Below are positions 10,089 to 20,200 of a stretch of DNA of 63,192 nucleotides, piece by piece (within the stretch, counting starts at the first letter, position 1; each line of letters opens with the position of its first letter). Both the position numbers and the translations under genes were made by a program. Under the pieces are notes generated by a model that was not told the DNA's origin, searched no databases, and was given only the letters and a program-made list of their open reading frames with translations. Source of the DNA: an uncultured Geobacteraceae bacterium (GTDB lineage: Bacteria > Desulfobacterota > Desulfuromonadia > Geobacterales > Pseudopelobacteraceae). Location: positions 1 to 63,192 of the forward strand of contig CAIRBT010000014.1 of assembly GCA_903876875.1 (NCBI GenBank), written 5' to 3'.

Positions 10089-10765
10089 CTATTCTGTCTT
10101 TACCTTCTTTTCGTAATCAGTCAGTTCTTTTACTGCTTTTCCCAGTGAAAGTTGCAATGCGTCGTATTCGGCTTTAATGACTTCCATGTTGATGTCAGGT
10201 CTGGGGATAAATCCGTTATTCATTTTCGGAAATTTTATGTATTTCCATGAAGTGTGATAAACCCCGTATTCAGCAAGGCGGACATAGCCTTCGAGACTAC
10301 CCAATACGTTCATGAACACGCTTGGCAGGCGAAGCTTTTCAGTTTTCCTGACCATACGGGTTGTTGTTCCGTCAGCACCAACTCCGGTTTTTGCGGAATG
10401 ACTGACCTCCGCTTCGAGGAACATAGTGTCTCCCAATACGTCCGACATCCAGCCAGCCGTTTTAGGATCGGCTCCAGTGCGTAAAAAATTGAATTGCCCA
10501 AGGCGTTGCAGATATCCTGTGCTCTTTTGTCGCCGAACGTTTGCTCAAAGCCTCCCATGCCCTGACCACCCGCAATGGTAACCGCTCCCTTAGATCTGCC
10601 AGTAATACTGAGTTTATGGACAGTTTCGGCAATTGTGCTGTTGAGAGTATTGATTTCGTCAAGTGCGTAAATGACCCGTCGTTCATAATCATCGGGCAAA
10701 GAGAGATGAGCCGACACCAAGGCATCGACAAAAAGCGTGAGCCACGGTTTCAGTGCGTCTTTCAC
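10089..10765 (-). pseudogene. TraD/TraG-type conjugative coupling protein remnant, frameshifted
   Basis: Two minus-strand frames form one broken gene: 10310-10765 and 10089-10448. The first contains RRVIYALDEINTLN, a Walker-B-like strand, and the downstream region SITGRSKGAVTIAGGQG, as in type IV coupling proteins of the VirD4/TraD family; the second continues from SDVLGDTMFLEAEVSHS to a C-terminal FIPRPDINMEV. The frame breaks near 10440-10460. The N-terminal half with membrane helices and Walker A is absent, so only about 230 of an expected 500-700 residues remain. Together with the integrase stub this indicates a decayed integrative conjugative element. Confidence 0.75.
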
Positions 10766-10949
10766 GTCCTCATGGTTGCTGATTCCTAATCAACAGCGAG
10801 AGAAAATCAGCATGTGAACCAGGGCTTGGGGGGGCAAAATTCTGGACAAAGAGCCAACGAAATTGTAAAACGTTTCACATGTGATTGAAAAAATGGTAGG
10901 CTACAGATTGCCTTGGTTGATATAAACATATTTATGAGGAGGGTGGAAC

Positions 10950-11483
10950 GTGAACGGTGAACAAAACAGTGAAAGAAAGTACAAGTTTTCTTGGGATCAA
11001 CTAGGGGATATCCAGGCGGGACGCCCGAATCTGGGTAATACTACCCGTCTTGAGGTGTACCGGCTATTGCAATTCACGTTTCGTGATATTATTGAACAGC
11101 ATGTGGGAACGGAAACCACTGATAAGATTTTTTATGAGGCCGGCTTTCTGGCTGGAACAGAGTTTTATACCCATATGCTTACCCCGACGACAGATCTGAA
11201 CCAGTTTGTCAGTGAACTCACGGAGAAATTGAAGGAGTTGGGCATTGGCATTTTACGTGTTGAAAAGGCCGATATGGAAAAGGGGGAATTAACGGTGACC
11301 GTATCCGAAGATCTGGATTGTTCCGGCCTTCCCGAGCTTTCCCATGAAATCTGTACGTACGATGAAGGTTTCATTGCCGCGCTGCTGGAGAGCTTTTCCG
11401 GGCTTAAATTTATAGTGAAAGAAATCGACTGCTGGTGTACCGGTGATCGTACGTGCCGCTTCGACGCCAAGGCGATAGCATAA
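10950..11483 (+). CDS. V4R-domain sensor protein
   Basis: 177 aa, starting at GTG 10950 with GAGGAGGG at about 10937-10943. The fold signature is clear: GFLAGTEF near residues 69-76, a strand region ending [17 protein letters not shown], and the C-terminal metal-site-like [12 protein letters not shown]4R (4-vinyl reductase) domains bind small hydrophobic or tetrapyrrole-like ligands and often act as sensor modules. It is four bases upstream of a cytoplasmic hybrid kinase that has no obvious ligand domain of its own. The two are therefore probably translated together and may form a sensor/kinase pair (inference). Confidence 0.85.
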   Translation: MNGEQNSERKYKFSWDQLGDIQAGRPNLGNTTRLEVYRLLQFTFRDIIEQHVGTETTDKIFYEAGFLAGTEFYTHMLTPTTDLNQFVSELTEKLKELGIGILRVEKADMEKGELTVTVSEDLDCSGLPELSHEICTYDEGFIAALLESFSGLKFIVKEIDCWCTGDRTCRFDAKAIA

Positions 11484-11487
11484 CACC

Positions 11488-13131
11488 ATGAAACAAGACG
11501 AATCTCAGAGCGCGACGCTGCTCAGCCATGCCATTAAATCCCTGAACGACCTCGTTCATGCCCGCTCCGTCGGCGCTGAAGTGCCTTCGGATTTGTCAGG
11601 GATTGAAGGCTTTGACGAGCTTTATGCCACTATTTACGAAATGCGCTCAAGTATGATGGCCTTTGCAGCCGGTGATCTTGGCTTTAAGGTGACGCAGAAA
11701 GGGTACGTGCCGGGCACCATCAAAGCCCTGCAGGCGGCGATGTACCACCTGACCTGGCAGACCAAAATGATCGCTTCGGGTGACTTCTCCCAGCGGGTCA
11801 ATTTTATGGGTGAATTCTCAGACGCTTTTAACAGCATGGTTGATCAGCTTGATGAGTCAATAGGGCGGCTGAAAGTTACCAACGAACATCTCAATAATGA
11901 GTTGGCTGAGCGAAAAAGGGTTGAGCTGGAGCTGCTGAATGCAAAAGAAGCTGCCGAAGCGGCTAACCATACAAAAAGTGCGTTCCTTGCGAATATGAGT
12001 CACGAGATTCGTACTCCTATGAACGGTGTTATCGGCATGGCGGGCATACTGCTTGAGAGCGATCTGACTCCGGAACAGCGGGGCTATGCCGGGTTAGTCT
12101 GCAGGAGTGGCGAGAATCTGCTGGCACTGATTAACGACATTCTTGATGTTTCAAAAATCGAATCGGGGAAACTGGTACTGGAACAAATTGATTTTAATTT
12201 GGAACAGGTCTTGGATGATGTTAATCGGCTGTTGGCCTGCCGGGCTGTTGAAGCGGGGCTTGAGCTGAACTATAGTATCGAAAACGATGTGCCGGTTTTT
12301 CTGGGGGGGGATCCGGGCAGGGTCCGGCAGGTTGTTACCAATCTTGTCGGCAATGGCCTCAAGTTTACCCATAAAGGTTCTGTGACCGTTAAGGCCTCTC
12401 TCGTATCGGAGCAGAATGACATTGTGATGCTTAAATTCTCCATCTGTGACACCGGCATCGGCATACCGGAGTCCCGTGCCGATGCGATATTTGAACCATT
12501 CACCCAGGTGGACGCCTCCACGACGCGTAAGTACGGCGGACCCGGTCTTGGTTTAAACATCTGTAAGCAATTGGCCGAGTTAATGGGGGGGAAAATCGGC
12601 GTTACCAGCGAAGAGGGGAACGGTTCCGTATTCTGGTTTACCGCTCGGTTTATGAAACGTTCTGCCGAGTCGTTCAAAGCGTGCCACGATAAGAACGGAC
12701 AGCATACCGGTCATAGTTCCATAGGGAGAACGACTGCAGCGGCCGCTCGTATCCTTCTGGTTGAGGATAATATCATTAATCAAAAAATTGCCCTTCATAT
12801 GCTGAAAACCATTGGCCACACGGTGGATGCTGTGGTGGATGGAGAACAGGCTGTCGCAGCATTGTCAAAGATCGAATACGATCTGGTGCTGATGGATTGT
12901 CTGATGCCGGTGATGGATGGTTATGAGGCAACGGAATGTATCCGCAACCCCGAGTCACATGTGCTGAACCACGGGATTCCCATTATCGCCATGACTGCCA
13001 ATGCAATGAAAGAAGATCGTGATAAATGCCTTGAATCCGGCATGAATGACTATATTTCAAAGCCGGTTAAAAAAGATGTACTTGCTGATGTCCTCGAAAA
13101 ATGGCTGCCGACGGAACTGCCCGTGTTGTGA
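11488..13131 (+). CDS. Cytoplasmic hybrid histidine kinase (HAMP-like, HisKA, HATPase, REC)
   Basis: 547 aa without membrane segments. Residues about 50-135 look like HAMP-type linkers ([20 protein letters not shown]). HisKA has the phospho-accepting His172 in [10 protein letters not shown]. HATPase has N box NGLKF, G1 DTGIGIP and a G2 box GGPGLGL, one residue different from the usual GGTGLGL. A C-terminal receiver has D470 in [13 protein letters not shown] and the conserved Lys in ISKPVKK. The kinase-receiver part is very similar to the end of the next gene, suggesting local duplication. The upstream V4R protein likely provides input. Confidence 0.9.
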   Translation: MKQDESQSATLLSHAIKSLNDLVHARSVGAEVPSDLSGIEGFDELYATIYEMRSSMMAFAAGDLGFKVTQKGYVPGTIKALQAAMYHLTWQTKMIASGDFSQRVNFMGEFSDAFNSMVDQLDESIGRLKVTNEHLNNELAERKRVELELLNAKEAAEAANHTKSAFLANMSHEIRTPMNGVIGMAGILLESDLTPEQRGYAGLVCRSGENLLALINDILDVSKIESGKLVLEQIDFNLEQVLDDVNRLLACRAVEAGLELNYSIENDVPVFLGGDPGRVRQVVTNLVGNGLKFTHKGSVTVKASLVSEQNDIVMLKFSICDTGIGIPESRADAIFEPFTQVDASTTRKYGGPGLGLNICKQLAELMGGKIGVTSEEGNGSVFWFTARFMKRSAESFKACHDKNGQHTGHSSIGRTTAAAARILLVEDNIINQKIALHMLKTIGHTVDAVVDGEQAVAALSKIEYDLVLMDCLMPVMDGYEATECIRNPESHVLNHGIPIIAMTANAMKEDRDKCLESGMNDYISKPVKKDVLADVLEKWLPTELPVL

Positions 13132-13399
13132 GAACGTAGGGGAGGATAGCACATCGACAGCGCCGGGAACAGGTGCGAAGAGGCGGGGCAGACGTGTGTT
13201 GTTCCGCTCTTTCTTTAGGGTTTCTGGCGATACTGACTCTTGAGGGTATATAAGACGAATGCAACCTATATGACATATATTCCTCCAAGTTAAAAAAATA
13301 ATATATTTTCCCTGTAGTAATGTGTATGAGTAATTTCAGTACTTGATGAATGGTCTTTCGCCGTCTTTTTAATTAATTTTTGGAGATAAAATTTATCCC

Positions 13400-16300
13400 A
13401 TGGATATGGAAAAATTAAATAAAGATTTTCTCAAAACGCTTACCCTCCTGTATGTGGAGGATGATGACGAAATATTCAGCCAGATGAAATCTATCTTACC
13501 CCGTTTCTGCGCCACTCTGCTTACTGCACGAAATGGCAAAGAGGGGATGGAAGTTTTCGCATCACATGCACCTGATATTATCATAACGGACGTTCATATG
13601 CCGGTGTTGGATGGCCTGTCAATGGCTGAACAGATCCGTACGGTTAATCGGTCTGTGCCAATTATTTTGGTAACCGCGTTCGAACGGACTGACTATCTGG
13701 TACGTGCCATTGAGGCGAAAATTGATAGTTATGTGCCGAAACCGCTGAGAATAGACCGGCTTGTCGAGGGCTTAACCTCCTGTGCCCAGCGTTTACGGAT
13801 TGAACAGAAACGGCAGGACCGTGAGGATGACTTTCTGCAAATATTTCAGGGTTCTGCGGATGCACATGTTCTGCTCCGTGACGGTTTGATTACCGATTGC
13901 AACAGGGCGGCACTCCTGATGTTGCGTTGTGATAAACAAGAGATAGCTGGTCAGAACATTGAGGCTTTTTTTCCGGAGCTTCAGCCCGATGGACGGCGTA
14001 CCGCAGAAATATTTTCACAGATGGTGCGTGACATCAGCAGGGCAGCTTCTACCACCTGTGACATAGTACTTGAACGCCCTGACGGGGGGCATTTTTGGGC
14101 TGATACTTCTCTCAGTTCCATAACGTTGCAGAGAAAACAGCTGCTGCTCTGGAATATGCGCGATATTTCAGCTCGTAAAGAGGCAGAAAGTAAGCTCACT
14201 TCTATTACGGATTCCACTTCGGATGCCATTCTCATGATAGATGCTCACCGAAATATCATTTTCTGGAATCCCGCTGCAACTACTCTGTTTGGCTACAGCC
14301 ACCAGGAAGCCATCGGGCGTAATCTCCATGAACTATTGGCTCCCACCCGCTACCACGCGGCACACCACGCCGCTTTTGAGAAATTTCAGAAAACAGGGGA
14401 GGGGGCGTCTCTCAATACAACGGTTGAAACCACGGCACTTCGGCAGGGGGGGGATGAATTCCCCATTGAATTGTCCCTGTCGGCCCATCGACAGGGAGTA
14501 GAATGGCAGGCGATTGGCATCATCCGCGATATTACTGAACGGAAAAAGGCTGAAGCAGCACTGGCAGATCGTGAACGCTTCATGAGAAAGCTGATTGATA
14601 TACTGCCGGGAATGGTCGGCTATTGGGATGCTGAGCTTCGCTGTGGTTTTGCGAATCGCGCCTATCAGGAGTGGTTTGGCAAAAGCCCCGAAGAGATGAA
14701 AGGCATCCATATCCGCGCTCTTATGGGGGAAGAACTGTATGCCCGCAATGAGCCTTACATTACGGCAGCCAGGGGAGGCGAGTATCAGCATTTTGAGCGG
14801 ACTTTAATTAAGTCTGATGGCAACGCCGGTTATACTTGGTGTCACTATATCCCTGACTGTACTCCTGATAGTGTGAATGGCTTCTTTGTCCTGATAACAG
14901 ATGTCACCGATTTGAAAAAAGCCGAAGAGACGGTTTCCCGGCAAGATGCGTTTTATAAGGCTACCCTTGATGGTCTTACGGCACACATCTGTGTGATAAA
15001 TGAACAGGGTACCATTGTCACCACAAACCAGGCCTGGGATCGCTTCGGTAATGAAAATGACGGGATTCCGGTACACTGTGGTGTCGGCTCAAATTATTTC
15101 TTTGCCTGCCAGCCGCCGGTCGGTGAACAGGAACCGTCCGCCACAGATTTTGCGACCGGGATATTCTCGGTGCTGAAGGGCACATTACCCGAGTATATTG
15201 TAGAATATCCCTGTCATACACCAACACGGGATATTTGGTTTGTCTGTAAAGTAAATCGGTTCTCTATTAATGATGACATCTATGCGGTTGTTTCCCATGA
15301 GGATATTACCTGGCGCAAGAGTACTGAAAAACAGCTGCGCCTGCTCTCCCGTGTTGTTGATCAAAGCCCGGTTATGGTGATTATTACCAACACAGAAGGT
15401 ACCATAGAATTTGTCAATAATCACTTTGTCACGTCGAGTGGTTATTCTGCTGAAGAGGCTCTTGGCCAGAACCCGAGAATCCTTAAATCCGAATTCACCC
15501 CACCGGAAACATTCAGTGAACTCTGGGCAACTATCAGATGTGGCAATGTATGGGAAGGTGAGTTTGTAAATCTCAGGAAAAACGGTGAGGTATCCTATGA
15601 ACAGGTGAAGATTTCACCACTCCGTGACGAAGAAGGGGTCATAACTCATTACCTTGGAGTCAAAGAGAATATTAATAAACGCAAGGGGCTCGAGTCATCA
15701 CTGGTTAAGGCCAAAGAGAAAGCCGAAATAGCCAATCTTGCCAAGGACGAATTTCTGGCGGTCATGAGTCATGAAATGCGCACCCCGCTTAACGGAGTGC
15801 TCGGCATGACGGATCTGCTGCTTGATAGTGAGTTGACCGATGAACAGCGTGAATTTGTCACTATTATCGGACAGTCTGGTAAGAACCTGCTGAGGATAAT
15901 TCGTGATATTCTTGATTTTACCCTGGTGCGGGTCAATAAGCTCAATATTGATACTAGTTTTTTTCATCTGCAGAATGTTTTGGATGACACAACAGCAACC
16001 TTTGCTTCCCGAGCCACAGAAGCCGGGCTTGCTTTGACGGCGCATATAGTGCCGGAGGTTCCTCGTCAATTGAAGGGTGATGTCGGTAAGATTCAACAGA
16101 TTCTTACCGGTCTGCTTGATAATGCCCTGAAATTTACTTCGAAGGGGGGAGCCGTGGGCATAACGGTATCGTGCCCGGCCATGGAGGCCGGTTCCGCAGT
16201 GGTACGTTTCGATGTGCATGATACCGGCAGTGGCATTGCGGAGTTCCGGCTCAAAGATATTTTCTCTGCCTTTTCCCAGATAGATAGCTCCGCAACCCGC

Positions 16301-16924
16301 ACCCATGGTGGTACGGGGCTGGGGTTGGCACTTGCCAAAGAATTGGCGGAGTTGCTGGGGGGAGAAGTTGGTGTGACAAGTCAATTGGGGAACGGTTCGA
16401 CCTTCTGGTTTACCGCTCGCGTGGAGCTTCTCAGGCATGAACGGACCCCGGAGGGGGGTGGCACCCCCCGGGAAGCGGATTCAACGCTGCCTGCGGAGGA
16501 GGTTGCTGAGCTGTGTGAAGTCGCACCAGAGGTGAGAACCCCTCGCATCCTTCTGGCCGAAGATAACGCCATTAATCAAAAAATTATCTGTAACCTTCTG
16601 AAAAACATTGGATATACTGCTGATGTGGTTGGTGATGGGCTCAAGGCGGTGCAGGCATTGGAGCTTGGTGAGTATGACCTGGTTTTGATGGATTGCATGA
16701 TGCCGGTTATGAATGGCTATGAAGCAACAACTACCATCAGGGACCATTCCTCATTAGTGCGTAACCACCAGGTGCCGATAATCGCGGTCACTGCCAATGC
16801 CTTGGAGGGGGATCGGGAGAAGTGTCTTGAGTGCGGCATGGATGATTATCTGGCGAAGCCGCTCAATAAGTCGGCCCTGGCCGAAATGCTTGAAAAATGG
16901 TTTACGTCCCCTTCACCGGAATAA
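13400..16924 (+). CDS. REC-multiPAS hybrid histidine kinase
   Basis: 1174 aa. N-terminal receiver with D64 (IIITDVHMPVLDG) and YVPKPL lysine; then about five PAS domains between residues 140 and 770, several ending in typical DITERKKAE-type linkers; HisKA with His791 (SHEMRTPLNG); HATPase (DTGSGIAE, GGTGLGLALAKEL); C-terminal receiver with D1098 (LVLMDCMMPVMNG). No transmembrane helices: a soluble sensor. Starting at ATG 13400, with a purine-rich TTTTGGAGAT upstream. Its fourth and fifth PAS are nearly the same module as in the gene at 22251, and its third PAS is shared with the gene at 17263. The first receiver could allow another kinase to control it. Ligands unknown. Confidence 0.9.
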   Translation: MDMEKLNKDFLKTLTLLYVEDDDEIFSQMKSILPRFCATLLTARNGKEGMEVFASHAPDIIITDVHMPVLDGLSMAEQIRTVNRSVPIILVTAFERTDYLVRAIEAKIDSYVPKPLRIDRLVEGLTSCAQRLRIEQKRQDREDDFLQIFQGSADAHVLLRDGLITDCNRAALLMLRCDKQEIAGQNIEAFFPELQPDGRRTAEIFSQMVRDISRAASTTCDIVLERPDGGHFWADTSLSSITLQRKQLLLWNMRDISARKEAESKLTSITDSTSDAILMIDAHRNIIFWNPAATTLFGYSHQEAIGRNLHELLAPTRYHAAHHAAFEKFQKTGEGASLNTTVETTALRQGGDEFPIELSLSAHRQGVEWQAIGIIRDITERKKAEAALADRERFMRKLIDILPGMVGYWDAELRCGFANRAYQEWFGKSPEEMKGIHIRALMGEELYARNEPYITAARGGEYQHFERTLIKSDGNAGYTWCHYIPDCTPDSVNGFFVLITDVTDLKKAEETVSRQDAFYKATLDGLTAHICVINEQGTIVTTNQAWDRFGNENDGIPVHCGVGSNYFFACQPPVGEQEPSATDFATGIFSVLKGTLPEYIVEYPCHTPTRDIWFVCKVNRFSINDDIYAVVSHEDITWRKSTEKQLRLLSRVVDQSPVMVIITNTEGTIEFVNNHFVTSSGYSAEEALGQNPRILKSEFTPPETFSELWATIRCGNVWEGEFVNLRKNGEVSYEQVKISPLRDEEGVITHYLGVKENINKRKGLESSLVKAKEKAEIANLAKDEFLAVMSHEMRTPLNGVLGMTDLLLDSELTDEQREFVTIIGQSGKNLLRIIRDILDFTLVRVNKLNIDTSFFHLQNVLDDTTATFASRATEAGLALTAHIVPEVPRQLKGDVGKIQQILTGLLDNALKFTSKGGAVGITVSCPAMEAGSAVVRFDVHDTGSGIAEFRLKDIFSAFSQIDSSATRTHGGTGLGLALAKELAELLGGEVGVTSQLGNGSTFWFTARVELLRHERTPEGGGTPREADSTLPAEEVAELCEVAPEVRTPRILLAEDNAINQKIICNLLKNIGYTADVVGDGLKAVQALELGEYDLVLMDCMMPVMNGYEATTTIRDHSSLVRNHQVPIIAVTANALEGDREKCLECGMDDYLAKPLNKSALAEMLEKWFTSPSPE

Positions 16925-16949
16925 GGAGTGCCCGAAGGGGCATGCAGTA

Positions 16950-17076
16950 AATCGGAGGGGCGTAGAGCCATACGCCCCCATGCACTGCGTACGTTTCATC
17001 AACCATCTCCATTTTCCCCTCTGAAGCAAATGCGCCACGGATCATTGATGCGGACGCTCCATTGCCCCCTCCGATT
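16950..17076. repeat. Small element with 12-bp terminal inverted repeats in a 338-bp gene-free stretch
   Basis: AATCGGAGGGGC (16950-16961) is matched in inverse at GCCCCCTCCGATT (17064-17076), with one extra C. Inside, GGGGCGTA / TACGCCCC (16957-16964 and 16971-16978) make an 8-bp hairpin. This resembles a MITE or a palindromic dispersed element. The remainder of the gap to 17262 is AT-rich and contains no recognisable gene; it presumably holds the promoter of the downstream gene, but none is convincing. Confidence 0.45.
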
Positions 17077-17262
17077 ACCCTGAAGTTTTTTTTCGCATTG
17101 TAGCAATCTAACGACAGACAAATCTCTTGAAATAGTTTAAGAAACTTCGCAAAATAATCAAATTAGTGCTCGTAAATTATCGCTATTAACTTTGTTGTTT
17201 AATTTACGATAGTTAACTTGCGAGGTATAAAAGTCACCTTGATGGTTGTAAGGATAAGGCCC

Positions 17263-20200
17263 ATGAAAAGTACGGTCAAAAAAAAGAAGGCTCCTGAAAC
17301 GGTTCGACTTGAACAACCGACACATTTTGTTGCCGTGGGTGCTTCGGCCGGGGGGCTAGAAGCAATTGAGCTGTTTTTTACCAATATGCCGCCTGACAGC
17401 GGACTTGCTTTTATTGTTGTTCAGCATCTCTCTCCTGATTACAAAAGCCTGATGGTGGAGTTGCTTTCCAAAAAAACCAACATGCCGGTACATCGGGCAG
17501 AAGATGGCATGCTTGTTATGCCGAATAATGTGTATCTCATTCCTCCAAAAAAGAATCTGACCATCTTTCATCAAAAACTGATTCTTTCGGAGCAGGATCA
17601 TTCACGGGGCATTAACCTGCCCATAGATATTTTTATCCGTTCCCTTGCGGAAGATCAGGGTGAGAAGGCCATCGGCATTATACTGTCGGGAACCGGCAGT
17701 GATGGTGCCCGTGGGGTGCGTGCCATCAAGGAGGCCGGCGGCATGGTCATGGTTCAGAGTGAAGAGTCTGCCAAGTTTGATGGCATGCCCCGGGCCGCCA
17801 TTTCAACCGGTGTTGCCGATTTTATCCTCCCCCCTGCGAAACTGCCGGGACAGTTGCTGGCCTATGTGAAACATCCCTATACGTCAAAATCCGAGCGGTC
17901 AGAGACGCTGCTCTCCGATGAAGACGGACTGGTGAGAATTTTTTCGCTGCTCCGTGAGAAATGTAAAGTAGATTTCACCTATTATAAACCGAGCACCATT
18001 ACCCGCCGCATTGAGCGGCGTATGTCCATAACCCAGTCCGACAAGATTAAGGATTATGTTGCGTATATGTTGGGCTATCCCTCTGAAATTGTTTCCCTCT
18101 ATCGTGAATTACTCATCGGTGTCACCAGCTTTTTCCGTGATCCGGTGGCGTTTGAATTTCTGGCTGAAAACGTCTTGCCGGAACTCATTAGTGCGAATAA
18201 ATCGTCCGAGTTCAGGCTGTGGGTGGCGGGGTGCTCGACCGGTGAAGAGGCGTACTCCCTTGCCATTACGACCCGGGAGTGTATGGAACGATTGGGGGTA
18301 AATCTGGATGTAAAAATCTTTGCCACCGATATTGACGATAATGCGATTCATTACGCCGCAGCCGGTTCGTACCCCGAGAGTATTGCCGCAGACATCTCGC
18401 CCCGTCTGCTTTCAAAATATTTCAATAGGCGGGACGATTACTTTCAGATAAGCCGGACTATCAGGGAAATGGTGGTCTTTGCGCAGCATAATTTATTAAA
18501 GGACCCCCCCTTCACCAATATCAATCTGATCAGCTGTCGTAATTTGTTGATCTACCTTCAACCGGTCTTGCAGAATAAAGTCCTTGAATTTTTTAACTTT
18601 TCACTGTCAAGCGGTTCGGCACTGTTTCTGGGAAGCAGTGAATCAACGGGCGATATGTCCGAATATTTTGAGGTGGTTGATCTCAAATCGAAGATATATC
18701 GGTCAGTCGGGAGGGTTCGCCAATTTTCAGATATCTATCCGGTACCCAACATCAATGATGCCCGTAAACGGGAGATAAAGGGCTATTTTAATGGTTCCCG
18801 CCGTTCACGGGTGTCCGATGAAGAACAGGTGCTGGAGCGGTTTATCTCTTCGATTGCCGGGAATCTGCTGCCGCTGACGCTGATAGTCAACGAATTGATG
18901 GAAATCCAGCAGATTATTGGTGACGCAAGTGCCTATTTCAGGCTCCCCTCGGGAAAAATTGTCAATGATATTTCAAAGATGGCAATTAAAGAGCTGGTGA
19001 TTCCGATCTCAACCGGCATTCAGAAGGTGCTGCGCAAAAATCAGGATCTGCGTTTTTCAAATATTCGTATTAAGGGAAATGAGGGGACACGTTCCATCGA
19101 TTTACGGATTTCCCAGTTGACCCAAGCCAAGGGGCATGAACCGCTGGTCGCCGTGATGATTGAGGAGACAAAAAGAGTTGATACCTTCGACCCACTACAA
19201 TCCTCCGTAACTACCTATGATATTTCAAAGGAGACCGAGGAACGGCTCAGAGATCTGGAGCATGAGCTGCAGGTTACCCGGGAGAATCTCCAGGCAACGG
19301 TGGAGGAGTTGGAAACCTCCAATGAGGAGCTGCAGGCAACGAACGAAGAACTTTTGGCCAGCAACGAGGAATTACAGAGCACCAACGAAGAGTTGCAATC
19401 AACCAATGAAGAGCTGTTTACGGTAAACTCAGAATACCAGAGTAAAATTGTCGAGTTGTCAGAGCTGCATAACGATATTGACAATCTTTTGAGTGCCACC
19501 CAGATTGGGAACCTGATTCTGGATAATAATCTGGATGTGCGGAGATTCTCAAAAAAATGTACGGATATCTATAAGTTGCTCGATGGTGATATAGGTCGTC
19601 CGATCACCCATTTGTCACACTATCTTGTGGATGTGGATCCGATTGATGTGGTGAGAGAAGTCCAGATAACCAACCATCAAAAGGATTTGGAAGTGCAGAC
19701 CCTGGATGGCCACTGGTATCTCATGCGGGTCATTCCCTATGCCATCGGCCAGAAATCCTTTTCCGGTACCGTGTTGTCCTTCATCGATATCATGGCGTTG
19801 AAGCAGTCTGAAAACAGCTTCCGTACGGTGTTGGAGAAAGCTGCGGATGCAGTGCTGCTCTTCGATAAGATGGGGCGCCATACCTTTGTGAACCAGAATG
19901 CGGCTTCGATGCTTGGCTATTCACCCCATGAACTGATGTCACTTACCACCGCAGATATTGCGCCCTCCATAAACCTGGTGGAACGGGTTTTTTCCACCGA
20001 TAGTCAGCAGCCGGAAAGCAAGGTCTCCATTGAAACAGTCCTGCTCCATAAGGACAGGTCAATCATTCCGGTCGAGATCAATGCGGTTCTGCTGACCGAT
20101 GGTACGGCCTACAGCTCGTGTCGTGACATCACCGCGCGCAAGGCCATTGAAGAACGCCTGGAGCATAGCGAGCGGTTTATGCGCAAGCTCATTGATGTTA

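Noticed and set aside
19290-19430. About 21-bp tandem repeats
   Set aside because: They encode the heptad coiled coil (NEELQ units) of the CheB-CheR kinase and are explained by protein structure.
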